Shown one piece after another: positions 1 through 8,185 of a stretch of DNA of 64,000 bases; positions within the stretch are counted from its first letter, which is position 1; each line of letters opens with the position of its first letter. The stretch is from positions 19,991-83,990 of the forward strand of contig JAZQMY010000054.1 in assembly GCA_045627045.1 (NCBI GenBank), in the 5' to 3' direction. The translations under genes were made by a program, and so were the position numbers. The notes below the pieces were generated by a model. The model saw only the letters and a list, made by a program, of their open reading frames with translations. It was not told the origin of the DNA and did no database searches. Source of the DNA: SIG351 sp045627045. GTDB lineage: Bacteria; Bacillota; Clostridia; HGM11327.

Positions 1-40
1 CTGCATTAAGAATATCCTGCTGTGAACAAGTCAGCTTCAT
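1..40 (-). CDS. dnaN: DNA polymerase III beta clamp, N-terminal start only
   Basis: Only the first 13 codons are in the window. They read MKLTCSQQDILNA from an ATG at 40, which resembles the usual start of the beta sliding clamp (MKFTC..DLL.A). A GGAG ribosome site lies 10 bases upstream. It is on the same strand as dnaA and 115 bases downstream of it, the classic dnaA-dnaN order, which supports the call. The clamp would tether the replicative polymerase to DNA. The rest of the gene lies beyond the left edge. Confidence 0.72.
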   Translation of the reverse strand, partial: MKLTCSQQDILNA

Positions 41-166
41 TAAATTTATGCTCCGATCTGTGTCAATATGTCAGTAAAAATTGACGTTTAAATGTTGATA
101 AAGCGTTTTTTTACGGTTTTAACGTAATTTTTTATGTTGAAAACTTTTGCCGGCATCAGTTGATAA
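41..166 (-). other. dnaA-dnaN intergenic, candidate DnaA-box cluster
   Basis: This AT-rich spacer, with the last codons of dnaA, holds three variants of the DnaA box on the minus strand: TTATCAACA (93-101), TTTTCAACA (135-143) and TTATCAACT (158-166). Each differs from TTWTNCACA at one or two places. In Bacillus the unwinding region lies between dnaA and dnaN, so this is a possible part of oriC. There is no perfect TTATCCACA, so the call is weak. Confidence 0.35.
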
Positions 167-1493
167 TCATATCTTCAACCTTGTCGATGATGTCTTTTTT
201 CTGGGGATCGTTTGCTATTGCATCCTCAACAACGCCGATTGAGTTGATTATTGTTGAGTGATTTCTGCCTCCGAACTCCTCACTTATCTTTTTGAGCTCC
301 CATCCGAGAAGCTTTTTTGTCATGTAGATTGCAACGTGTCTCGGGAAGGCGACCGTGTGCTTTCTCTGCTGTGACTCAAGGTCAAGGAGACTTACGTTGA
401 AATAGCTTGATACTACCTGCTTGATTTTTGAAATAGTGACCTTTTCTGAAGGTACGGCAGGTGTCTTGCCGAGAGTCTGAACGGTGAAATTGAGATCGAC
501 CACGCTGTTTGAGAGCTGGGATGTGAAAAGAATCTTTTTCAATACGCCCTCAAGCTCTCTTACGTCGCCCGATTTATATTCCTCGGCGATGAATGAAAGT
601 GAATCGTTATCAATATCAAGCATCATTTCCCCTGCCTTCTCCTGAAGAATGGCAAGTCTTGTTTCATAATCCGGCGGCTGAATGTCGCAGATAAGGCCGT
701 TATCGAATCTTGACTGTATTCTCTTTTCAAGAGTCTCAATATCGTGAGGATGACGGTCTGAAGTAAGGACAATCTGCTTGTTTGCGCTTGTGAGAGTATT
801 GAAAGTATTAAAGAACTCCTCCTGGGTTTCCTTCTTGCCTGCGATAAATTGAATATCATCAATAAGCAGGAGGTCTACCATTCTGTATTTGTTCTTGAAG
901 TTCTCCTTCTTTTGGTAATTGTTATCCTTGGAATAACGAACTGCCTCTACGAAGTCGCTTGTGAACTCTTCACTTGTAACGTAAAGATACTTCATTTCGG
1001 GATGAAGCTTCTTTACACGCTGGCATATAGCCTGCATGAGGTGAGTTTTGCCTACGCCTGATTTGCCGTAAATAAAGAGCGGATTATATGATTTGGAAGG
1101 GGACTCTGCAACTGCTGATGCTGCGGCATGAGCAAACTGGCTGTTCTTGCCTACAACGAATGTTTCAAATGACTTGAACGGCTGAGAATTTTTTCCGTCC
1201 TCTTCTTTTTTTTCTTTTGTCTCTTCCATAAGTGCGTCAACTTCGACAGGAGTGACGAACTGAACGTCTGTGATGGTTTTATTGAGTCTGCGTACAGCAC
1301 CGAGTGCGGGAAGCTTGTATCTGTTGTGACAGAGATTCCTTGTGTAGTCGTTATTGACCTTGACATAAAGAATGTTCTCCTTTATGGTTACTCCCTCTGT
1401 TTCACTGAGAAATGCCTGAAAAATAGCAGGTGCTATATTTTCTGACAGCAATGCTTTTGCCTGATCCCACAGGTTTTTATGTTGTTCACTCAT
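156..1493 (-). CDS. dnaA: chromosomal replication initiator DnaA
   Basis: DnaA binds DnaA boxes at the origin, oligomerises with ATP, opens the duplex and loads the helicase. The 445-residue protein has domain I at the N-terminus (LWDQAKALL), an AAA+ core with Walker A GKSGVGKTH and Walker B LLIDDIQF, and a C-terminal helix-turn-helix with the DnaA signature (GGRNHSTI). Length is normal for Firmicutes. I chose the ATG at 1493 (MSEQHKNLW) because an AAAGG site sits just upstream. The extra 16 residues possible up to 1541 would overlap the promoter and do not resemble DnaA. dnaN follows. Upstream lies mnmA instead of the usual rpmH, so the origin neighbourhood has been rearranged. Confidence 0.98.
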   Translation of the reverse strand: MSEQHKNLWDQAKALLSENIAPAIFQAFLSETEGVTIKENILYVKVNNDYTRNLCHNRYKLPALGAVRRLNKTITDVQFVTPVEVDALMEETKEKKEEDGKNSQPFKSFETFVVGKNSQFAHAAASAVAESPSKSYNPLFIYGKSGVGKTHLMQAICQRVKKLHPEMKYLYVTSEEFTSDFVEAVRYSKDNNYQKKENFKNKYRMVDLLLIDDIQFIAGKKETQEEFFNTFNTLTSANKQIVLTSDRHPHDIETLEKRIQSRFDNGLICDIQPPDYETRLAILQEKAGEMMLDIDNDSLSFIAEEYKSGDVRELEGVLKKILFTSQLSNSVVDLNFTVQTLGKTPAVPSEKVTISKIKQVVSSYFNVSLLDLESQQRKHTVAFPRHVAIYMTKKLLGWELKKISEEFGGRNHSTIINSIGVVEDAIANDPQKKDIIDKVEDMIIN

Positions 1494-1531
1494 AAAAAAA
1501 TACCTTTTTTCTATATAATATATCACTATAT

Positions 1532-1560
1532 ATAATATCATTATTTTAATAAAATTTCAA
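1532..1560 (-). promoter_or_regulatory. sigma-A-type promoter of dnaA
   Basis: On the minus strand TTGAAA (1560-1555), a 17-base spacer and TATTAT (1537-1532) precede the dnaA start by about 40 bases. The rest of the mnmA-dnaA gap (1494-1727) is AT-rich, without a credible gene or a clear DnaA box. Confidence 0.65.
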
Positions 1561-1727
1561 GCGATTTTTTCAGAAAAAAGGTATATTTTTTGATAAAAAG
1601 CCATATTTTACCGAAAAAAGGTAAAAAAACAATATTAAAGAAGAAACGGCAAAATAAGAAAAGCCTGCAGGAGCAAAAGCTGTATGCTTTCATCCCGACG
1701 GGCTTCAAATTCAAATATTATATTTTA

Positions 1728-2795
1728 TTATTCTGTTATCGTGCCTCCGCCGACAAGCTTCATTCCGTCATAAAGAACTACTGCCTGACCCGGAGTGATC
1801 GCACGCTGCGGCTCATCAAACGTGACCTTGACCTTACCGTCAGTCAAAACCTCTGCAACGGCAGGTGCCTCCTTTGCACGGTAACGCGTCTTGGCGGTTA
1901 CACGGATAGGCTTATCGGGCTTCTCGATTGATACCCAGTTGAAGTCATCTGCAATGAGTGTGTCGGAGAATATCCTGTCCTCGGGAGTAAGAAGTATATC
2001 CGAAGTCAGAACGTCCTTCCTGCAGACGTAGAGAGGCGCAGGAAGAGAAAGACCGAGACCTTTTCTCTGTCCTATCGTGTAATGGATTATTCCTTTGTTT
2101 TTGCCGAGTATCCTGCCTGTCTCATCCACGAAATTACCTGTTTTATAGATTTTCTTCGTTCTTTTTGAGATGTATCCGGCATAATCCTTATCAGGTATAA
2201 AGCATATATCCTGACTCTCATGCTTGGAAGCGTTCTCAAAGCCTTCATTTCTTGCTATTGAACGGATCTCATCCTTTGAATTGAATGCTCCGAGCGGAAA
2301 AAGGATGTGTGAAAGCTGTTCCTGTGTGAGCGAATAGAGTACATAGCTCTGGTCCTTTTCGGAATTTACGCTCTTTTTCAGCACCCATCTCTTGATTGAT
2401 TTATCATATTCAATCTGTGCATAGTGTCCTGTTGCGATTTTGTCGCAACCGAGCTCTTTTGCGGCATCAAGAAGTGCTCCGAATTTAAGATGCTTGTTGC
2501 ATACAATACACGGATTAGGCGTGAGACCTCTTTCGTACGATGAAACAAAGTTATCTATTACGCAGTCTGAAAATTTATTTACAAAATTAAATATATTAAA
2601 AGGAATGCCAAGCTTATCCGCAACCTTTTGCGCTTCGGCGGCATCAGATATTGTGCCACATCCGTTTTCGGAGGCATTGTCATCCCTCAGCTTCATCATG
2701 GCACCGATGCAGTCCCATCCTTCGTGAACCAGCAGTGCTGCCGCAACCGAGCTGTCTACACCTCCGCTCATGGCTATCATTGCTTTTTTATTCAT
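1728..2795 (-). CDS. mnmA: tRNA-specific 2-thiouridylase MnmA
   Basis: MnmA activates U34 of Lys, Glu and Gln tRNAs with ATP and inserts sulfur to give s2U34. The 355-residue protein begins with the PP-loop SGGVDSS (residues 10-16). It has both catalytic cysteines in their usual contexts, NPCIVCN near residue 100 and SQDICF near 200, and ends with the beta-barrel typical of the family. The start overlaps the end of cysK by 8 bases, so translation is probably coupled. The neighbour makes cysteine, the source of the sulfur (through a desulfurase not seen here), which makes the pairing sensible. Confidence 0.96.
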   Translation of the reverse strand: MNKKAMIAMSGGVDSSVAAALLVHEGWDCIGAMMKLRDDNASENGCGTISDAAEAQKVADKLGIPFNIFNFVNKFSDCVIDNFVSSYERGLTPNPCIVCNKHLKFGALLDAAKELGCDKIATGHYAQIEYDKSIKRWVLKKSVNSEKDQSYVLYSLTQEQLSHILFPLGAFNSKDEIRSIARNEGFENASKHESQDICFIPDKDYAGYISKRTKKIYKTGNFVDETGRILGKNKGIIHYTIGQRKGLGLSLPAPLYVCRKDVLTSDILLTPEDRIFSDTLIADDFNWVSIEKPDKPIRVTAKTRYRAKEAPAVAEVLTDGKVKVTFDEPQRAITPGQAVVLYDGMKLVGGGTITE

Positions 2796-3741
2796 ATGAT
2801 TCTATTTCCTTTCTGACCTTGAAGAGATCGGTGGAAAGGTATCTGTCACCTGTGTCAGGGAGAAGAACGACTATGTTCTTTCCTTCGTATTCAGGCCTCT
2901 GTGCGAGCTTTACTGCCGCACTGATGGCCGCACCTGATGAAATACCTACGAGAATTCCGTCTGTTTTTGCTGTTGTTTCAGTGGCTGTGTAGGCTTCTTC
3001 ATTTTCGATATCGAAAACTTCATCGAGAATGCTCTCATCAAGTATATCCGGAACGAAGTTTGCGCCTATACCCTGGATTTTGTGTCCTGAAGCATAGCCC
3101 TTTGTGAGCAGGGGAGAGCTTGCAGGTTCTACGCCTGCTATCTTTATATTTACATTCTTAGATTTAAGGTATCTTCCTGTACCTGTTATTGTGCCGCCTG
3201 TACCGATGCCTGCAACGAATGCATCAATATTGCCGTCAAGGTCCTCCCAGATTTCAGGTCCTGTTGTTTTGAAGTGAGCCTCGGGGTTTGCGGGATTAAC
3301 AAACTGACCGGCTATTATTGAGCCTGGGATCTGTTCGTTAAGCATTTCTGCCATTTCGATTGAGCCTGCCATGCCAAGTGAGCCGTCAGTAAGCATTACG
3401 GTTGCTCCGTATGCCTCCATCAGCTTTATTCTTTCGGCAGACATAGTGTCTGGCATTGTAATAATCACTTTGTAACCTCTTGTTGCCGCTATTGCCGCAA
3501 TTCCGATGCCCGTATTGCCGGATGTAGGCTCGATTATTGTTGCGCCCGGCTTGAGAATACCTGATTTTTCCGCAGTATTTATCATTTCAAGAGCAGCTCT
3601 GTCCTTGACTGAGCCTGCCGGATTGAGGTATTCAAGCTTCGCATATATGTGTGATTTTATGCCGAGCTTCTTTTCAAGTCCGCAAAGCTCAAGCAAAGGC
3701 GTTTTTCCTACCAACTGTGATATAGATGTATATACTTTCAT
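2788..3741 (-). CDS. cysK: cysteine synthase A (O-acetylserine sulfhydrylase)
   Basis: A PLP enzyme that forms L-cysteine from O-acetylserine and sulfide in the cytoplasm. The PLP lysine lies in NPAGSVKDRA (about residue 45), the substrate loop TSGNTG near residue 70, the phosphate-binding GTGGTITG near 180, and SSGAA near 270. Length (317 aa) is typical. The ATG at 3741 follows a GGAAG site. The gene lies 43 bases downstream of the ABC-F gene and overlaps mnmA, so it looks like part of the same minus-strand operon. CysK and CysM cannot be separated with certainty, but the motif set favours CysK. Confidence 0.95.
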   Translation of the reverse strand: MKVYTSISQLVGKTPLLELCGLEKKLGIKSHIYAKLEYLNPAGSVKDRAALEMINTAEKSGILKPGATIIEPTSGNTGIGIAAIAATRGYKVIITMPDTMSAERIKLMEAYGATVMLTDGSLGMAGSIEMAEMLNEQIPGSIIAGQFVNPANPEAHFKTTGPEIWEDLDGNIDAFVAGIGTGGTITGTGRYLKSKNVNIKIAGVEPASSPLLTKGYASGHKIQGIGANFVPDILDESILDEVFDIENEEAYTATETTAKTDGILVGISSGAAISAAVKLAQRPEYEGKNIVVLLPDTGDRYLSTDLFKVRKEIESYE

Positions 3742-3784
3742 AGTGTCACTTCCATAATATATTTATAAATTTTAATTATTGTGA

Positions 3785-5689
3785 TTACTCACTCAGCATG
3801 ATCCATTCTTCTGTTGCTTCGTCAAGTTGCTTCAGTATTTCTTCATACTTTATATTCATTTCCTTAGATTTTTTACTATCCTTATAGACTTCTTCGGAAG
3901 CAAGAAGCTGTTCAAGCTCTGTTTTCTTCTTTTCAAGCTCTTCGATTTCTTTTTCAAGGGCTTTCAGTTTGTTTTTATGCTCTTTCTGTTCCTTTTGTGC
4001 TTCTTTTTCTTTTTTCTGCTGCTTTTCAATGGCGGTTTTTGTTATAAGTTGACCGTTTGACTCAAGCTCGCTTTCGTCCATATTGATTTTTTCGATATAA
4101 TCGTCATAATTACCGATATATTTCGTGATTTTTGAGCCTTCCATGACGTAAACATAGTCTGCAATACGGTTAATGAAATATCTGTCATGCGATACCGTTA
4201 TGAGCGTTCCGTTGTAGTCCTCGAGCGCTGACTCAAGTATTTCCTTTGATGCCATATCGAGGTGGTTTGTTGGCTCATCGAGAAGAAGAAGGTTATCGTG
4301 ACGGAGCATCAGCTTTATAAGCATTACTCTTGCCTTTTCGCCGCCGGAAAGCGATGAGATTGTCTTGAAAACATCGTCTCCCCTGAAGAGAAAAACGCCG
4401 CATATCTTTCTGATGAAGGTAATCTCAAGATCAGGAAAATCATCGTATATTTCCGTTAAAATATCCTTCTGCTCGTGAAGGTTTGCCACCGACTGATCGT
4501 AGTAACCTATGCTTACCCTGCTGCCGTAGCAAACCTCGCCCGCGTCAGGTTGAATAATGCCGTTGATTATCTTCAGAAGCGTTGTTTTGCCGCAACCGTT
4601 TTCACCGATTATGGCGATTCTGTCTCCCTTCACAACGTGCATCGAGAAGTCCTTGAATAGCTCTCTTGAGCCGAATGTCTTGCTGACCTCCTCAAGAAAT
4701 AGGACGTCATTTCCGCTTTCCCTGTCAATATCAAACGTGAAATGAATCGTTTCGGCACGGAAAGGCGACGTCACAAGCTTGATCTTATTCAGTTGCTTTT
4801 CACGGCTTCTTGCCTGCTTGATGCTCTTCTCACGGTTATAGCTTCTGAATGTGTCTATTATCCCCTGGAGACGCTTGATTTCCTTCTGCTGGAGAGTATA
4901 CTGCTTTTCGAGAAATTCGTTGAGCTTCTGCTTTTTCTCGTAATAATCGGAATAATTTCCTTCAAAGTAAAGAAGTCCGCCGTTTTCTACTTCAGCGATC
5001 GCATCGCAGACATTATCAAGAAAATATCTGTCATGAGAGATGACGAGAACGGTTCCCTGATAGTTTGAAAGATGATTTTCAAGCCACCTTACAACCTTCA
5101 GATCGAGGTGGTTCGTAGGCTCGTCAAGAAGCATAACATCGGGTTTTTCCAGAAGAATCTTTGCTATTGCGACTCTTGTCCTCTGTCCTCCGCTGCACTC
5201 TGAAATCTTTTTGTCAAACTCATCCGGAGTAAAGCCGAGGCCCCTCAGAACGCCTTTTATGTCGCTTTCATAGCGGTAGCCGCCCTTTTCTTCAAACTGC
5301 TCAAGCATATCTCCGTAAACGGTCATCTGCTGTTCATATTTCGGATCATCGGGAGAAAGCTCCGTTATTACGGATTCCTGAATGCGAAGCCTTGCCTCGA
5401 GGTCTATGAGATCATCAAAAACGTGAAGCAGAACATTGTATATTGATTCATCTGAATATAATAAAGGATGCTGCTCAAGATAGCCTACGGAAGTATTGTT
5501 TGCAAATGAAACAATACCGTCCGTTGCCTCCTCTATTCCTGCAATTATCTTAAAAAGGGTGGTTTTGCCTGAACCGTTGGCGCCGACAAAGCCTATTTTC
5601 TGTCCGGATTCGGCTTTCAGGTCGATCTGCGAGAACAAACTGACGTCAGCAAATTCCTTCTTTATTCCTTTTAACTGTAATATAGTCAT
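3785..5689 (-). CDS. ABC-F family ATPase (Uup/YdiF-type)
   Basis: A soluble duplicated ABC ATPase without membrane segments, of the ABC-F class that acts on the ribosome. The first cassette has GANGSGKTT (Walker A, about 37), the signature CSGGQ and LLDEPTNHLD. A charged linker follows, then a second cassette with GENGCGKTT, LSGGE and LLDEPTNHLD. The C-terminal about 90 residues are a Lys/Glu-rich coiled coil, as in Uup and YdiF, which are linked to ribosome or DNA-junction functions. It starts directly at the stop codon of parC with only a weak GAGA site, implying coupled translation. The exact role (translation factor or antibiotic protection) cannot be read from sequence. Confidence 0.92.
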   Translation of the reverse strand: MTILQLKGIKKEFADVSLFSQIDLKAESGQKIGFVGANGSGKTTLFKIIAGIEEATDGIVSFANNTSVGYLEQHPLLYSDESIYNVLLHVFDDLIDLEARLRIQESVITELSPDDPKYEQQMTVYGDMLEQFEEKGGYRYESDIKGVLRGLGFTPDEFDKKISECSGGQRTRVAIAKILLEKPDVMLLDEPTNHLDLKVVRWLENHLSNYQGTVLVISHDRYFLDNVCDAIAEVENGGLLYFEGNYSDYYEKKQKLNEFLEKQYTLQQKEIKRLQGIIDTFRSYNREKSIKQARSREKQLNKIKLVTSPFRAETIHFTFDIDRESGNDVLFLEEVSKTFGSRELFKDFSMHVVKGDRIAIIGENGCGKTTLLKIINGIIQPDAGEVCYGSRVSIGYYDQSVANLHEQKDILTEIYDDFPDLEITFIRKICGVFLFRGDDVFKTISSLSGGEKARVMLIKLMLRHDNLLLLDEPTNHLDMASKEILESALEDYNGTLITVSHDRYFINRIADYVYVMEGSKITKYIGNYDDYIEKINMDESELESNGQLITKTAIEKQQKKEKEAQKEQKEHKNKLKALEKEIEELEKKKTELEQLLASEEVYKDSKKSKEMNIKYEEILKQLDEATEEWIMLSE

Positions 5690-8170
5690 TTATAAATCTC
5701 TTGTTTTGTATTCGTTAACAATTATTGCACCCGAAACAGCCTCGTGCCAGTCTGAAAGGGACTTACCCGCACTTGAAAGCGGAAGCTCGGATATATCTGC
5801 AATATTTATATATTCATAGTCTGCTCCGTCCTTGAGAATGAGTATTTCTTCATTCTTATTGCCAGTAGCAACTGCGGAAACAATCTTGCTTCCGTTTGAG
5901 CCGTTCTTATTGAACTTGAACGCCGTAAGACCTACTCCCGCACGTTTCTGGAGTGTGATATCATCCTCCGAAGTCTTCTTTGCATAGCCTCCATCAGATA
6001 TAAATATAATTAAATATTTCGATTTAATCACCTGAGCAGATACGATACTGTCTCCCTCGTGAAGTTTCATGGCTTTCACGCCCTTTGAGGCCCTTCCCAT
6101 TTCGCTTATTTGGTCAATATCTGTCTTCAGAATCATTCCCTGCTCTGTTACGAAGCAAACCTGTGTTTCATCTTTAATCAGTTTGATATCTATCAATATA
6201 TCGTTTTCTGCAAGGTCACAAGCTGATATTTTTGATCTTGTTGTCATAAATTGATCGAATGATGTCAATTTACACATACCATTTCTAGTTACAAAGAGAA
6301 TTTTTCCTTCATTATATGATTTTGAAGCATAAACACTTATCAATCTTTCACTTCTGTCATAGGTAGTAAGCATATTTGTGAGCGGCATACCACGTTCTTT
6401 CCACTTTGAGGTTGGAATATTGTTTACTGCGAGCGTATAACAGTTTCCTTTATCGGTAAATAGTGTAAGCTTGTAGTCTGAAGACGTGTGGATGATATGT
6501 TCCACGTAATCGCCCTTACCTACTTCTATTTCTTTGAGGTTTCCATTTGATCTTGCGAAGTGGCCCTTCTCTATTGACTTGATTTCCTGATTGTGCGTGA
6601 TTACTACGATTACATCCTCAGAAACGATGAATTCTTCCTCAGAGAACGTCTTTTCATGTCTTGAGGTCTCGATTTCCGATTTTCTTGGTGTTGCGAATTT
6701 TTCCTTAATCTGCGTCAAATCTTTAACAATTTCAGCATTCAGCGCCTCTTCAGAGCCGAGAATTCTTTCGTACTCAGCTATCCGGGCACATAAATCGCTG
6801 TAATTAGCCTTCAAAGTTACGATTTCAAGGTTGGTCAAGCGCTGCAATTTGAGATCAAGTATTGCTTGTGCCTGCTCTTTTGAGAAACCGAAGTTTTTCT
6901 GAAGGTTCTCTCTTGCATCGGAAGGGTTCTTTGATTTTCTGATCGTCTTGATGATTTCATCAATTATGCTGCACGCCTTGATGAGACCTTCCATGATGTG
7001 CTTGTCTTTGAGAGCCGCATTCAGTTCGAATTTAGTCTTGTTTGTAAATACCTGCTTCTGAAAATCAATGTAGTAATGGATGCAGTCTGCAAGTGAAAAT
7101 CTTACTGGCTTTCCGTGTGCTACTGCGACCATGTTTGCCGCAAAGTTGTATTGCAGGTCTGTGTATTTATAAAGATATGCGAGAATTTTATCCGGATCTG
7201 CATCCTTCTTTATCTCGATAACGGCTCTGATTCCGTTCATATCCGACTCATCCCTTATGGCAATGACGTTTGTGAGCACGCTCTTCTTGTCTTCGCAAAG
7301 CTCAGCGATTTTTTCAAGTATTTTGCTCTTGTTGAGACCGTATGGGAACTCCGTTATAACGATTGCTTTCTTTGTTGCGGATATCTCCTCAATATGTGAC
7401 TTTGAACGAATTACGATTTTACCGCGCCCCGTAGTATATACTTTTTCAAGCTCGCTTATGTCTTTCATTATGATTCCGCCTGTTGGAAAATCCGGCGCCG
7501 GAATATACTTCATGAGCTCTTTTGAGTTTGCCATAGGGTGGTTTATCGCATATATGCTTGCATCGATCGTTTCACCGAGATTGTGTGTCGGAATTTCAGT
7601 TGCAAAGCCGATTGCGATTCCTGATGCGCCGTTTACAAGCAGATTTGGGAATCTGCAAGGCAGTAATTCAGGCTCTTTGAGCGTGTCATCGAAGTTATAT
7701 TTGAACTGAACGGTGTCTTTTTCGATATCTCTGAGCATTTCAAGCGATATCGGAGCCATTCTGACCTCTGTATAACGCATTGCAGCAGCTCCGTCGCCAT
7801 CAATTGAGCCGAAGTTACCGTGTCCATCGACCAGTTTTTCGCCCATACTGAAGTCCTGAGCCATTCTTACCATTGCTTCGTAGATTGATGAGTCTCCGTG
7901 CGGATGATATTTACCCATTGTATCGCCGACGATTCTGGCAGATTTCTTGTATGGCTTATCAGGATCGTTTTTCAGCTCCCACATTGTGTACAATATTCTT
8001 CTCTGAACTGGTTTTAAGCCGTCCTCAATTCTCGGTAATGCTCTTTCAAGTATGATGTACTCGGAATAAGGCATCATTGAGTCATGCATTATGTCTCCGA
8101 TCGGAGATTTTTGAAGTGTTCCCGCTTTTTCCGGGTCTACAACCTGTATTTTGCTTGATTTTTTAGCCAT
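5690..8170 (-). CDS. parC: type IIA topoisomerase subunit A, ParC-like
   Basis: The DNA cleavage and rejoining subunit of a type II topoisomerase. The catalytic tyrosine is in AAAMRYTEVRM (about residue 130), and the quinolone-resistance region around HPHGDSSIYEAM is intact. The C-terminal domain lacks the canonical GyrA box (QRRGGKG) at the expected first blade. The blade instead reads SKWKERGMPL, like Gram-positive ParC (RWKDLG). A degenerate QKRAGVG occurs near residue 755. That favours decatenating topoisomerase IV over gyrase, though a divergent GyrA cannot be excluded. It follows parE by 15 bases and has an AAAGGA ribosome site. Confidence 0.82.
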   Translation of the reverse strand: MAKKSSKIQVVDPEKAGTLQKSPIGDIMHDSMMPYSEYIILERALPRIEDGLKPVQRRILYTMWELKNDPDKPYKKSARIVGDTMGKYHPHGDSSIYEAMVRMAQDFSMGEKLVDGHGNFGSIDGDGAAAMRYTEVRMAPISLEMLRDIEKDTVQFKYNFDDTLKEPELLPCRFPNLLVNGASGIAIGFATEIPTHNLGETIDASIYAINHPMANSKELMKYIPAPDFPTGGIIMKDISELEKVYTTGRGKIVIRSKSHIEEISATKKAIVITEFPYGLNKSKILEKIAELCEDKKSVLTNVIAIRDESDMNGIRAVIEIKKDADPDKILAYLYKYTDLQYNFAANMVAVAHGKPVRFSLADCIHYYIDFQKQVFTNKTKFELNAALKDKHIMEGLIKACSIIDEIIKTIRKSKNPSDARENLQKNFGFSKEQAQAILDLKLQRLTNLEIVTLKANYSDLCARIAEYERILGSEEALNAEIVKDLTQIKEKFATPRKSEIETSRHEKTFSEEEFIVSEDVIVVITHNQEIKSIEKGHFARSNGNLKEIEVGKGDYVEHIIHTSSDYKLTLFTDKGNCYTLAVNNIPTSKWKERGMPLTNMLTTYDRSERLISVYASKSYNEGKILFVTRNGMCKLTSFDQFMTTRSKISACDLAENDILIDIKLIKDETQVCFVTEQGMILKTDIDQISEMGRASKGVKAMKLHEGDSIVSAQVIKSKYLIIFISDGGYAKKTSEDDITLQKRAGVGLTAFKFNKNGSNGSKIVSAVATGNKNEEILILKDGADYEYINIADISELPLSSAGKSLSDWHEAVSGAIIVNEYKTRDL

Positions 8171-8185
8171 TTTGTGTTCCTTTCC

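Noticed and set aside
1494..1541. N-terminal extension of DnaA (16 more residues)
   Set aside because: It runs into the promoter, lacks a ribosome site and does not resemble DnaA; the ATG at 1493 has an AAAGG site.
1590..1931. Possible small plus-strand gene
   Set aside because: It is largely antisense to mnmA, very basic, and has no ribosome site.
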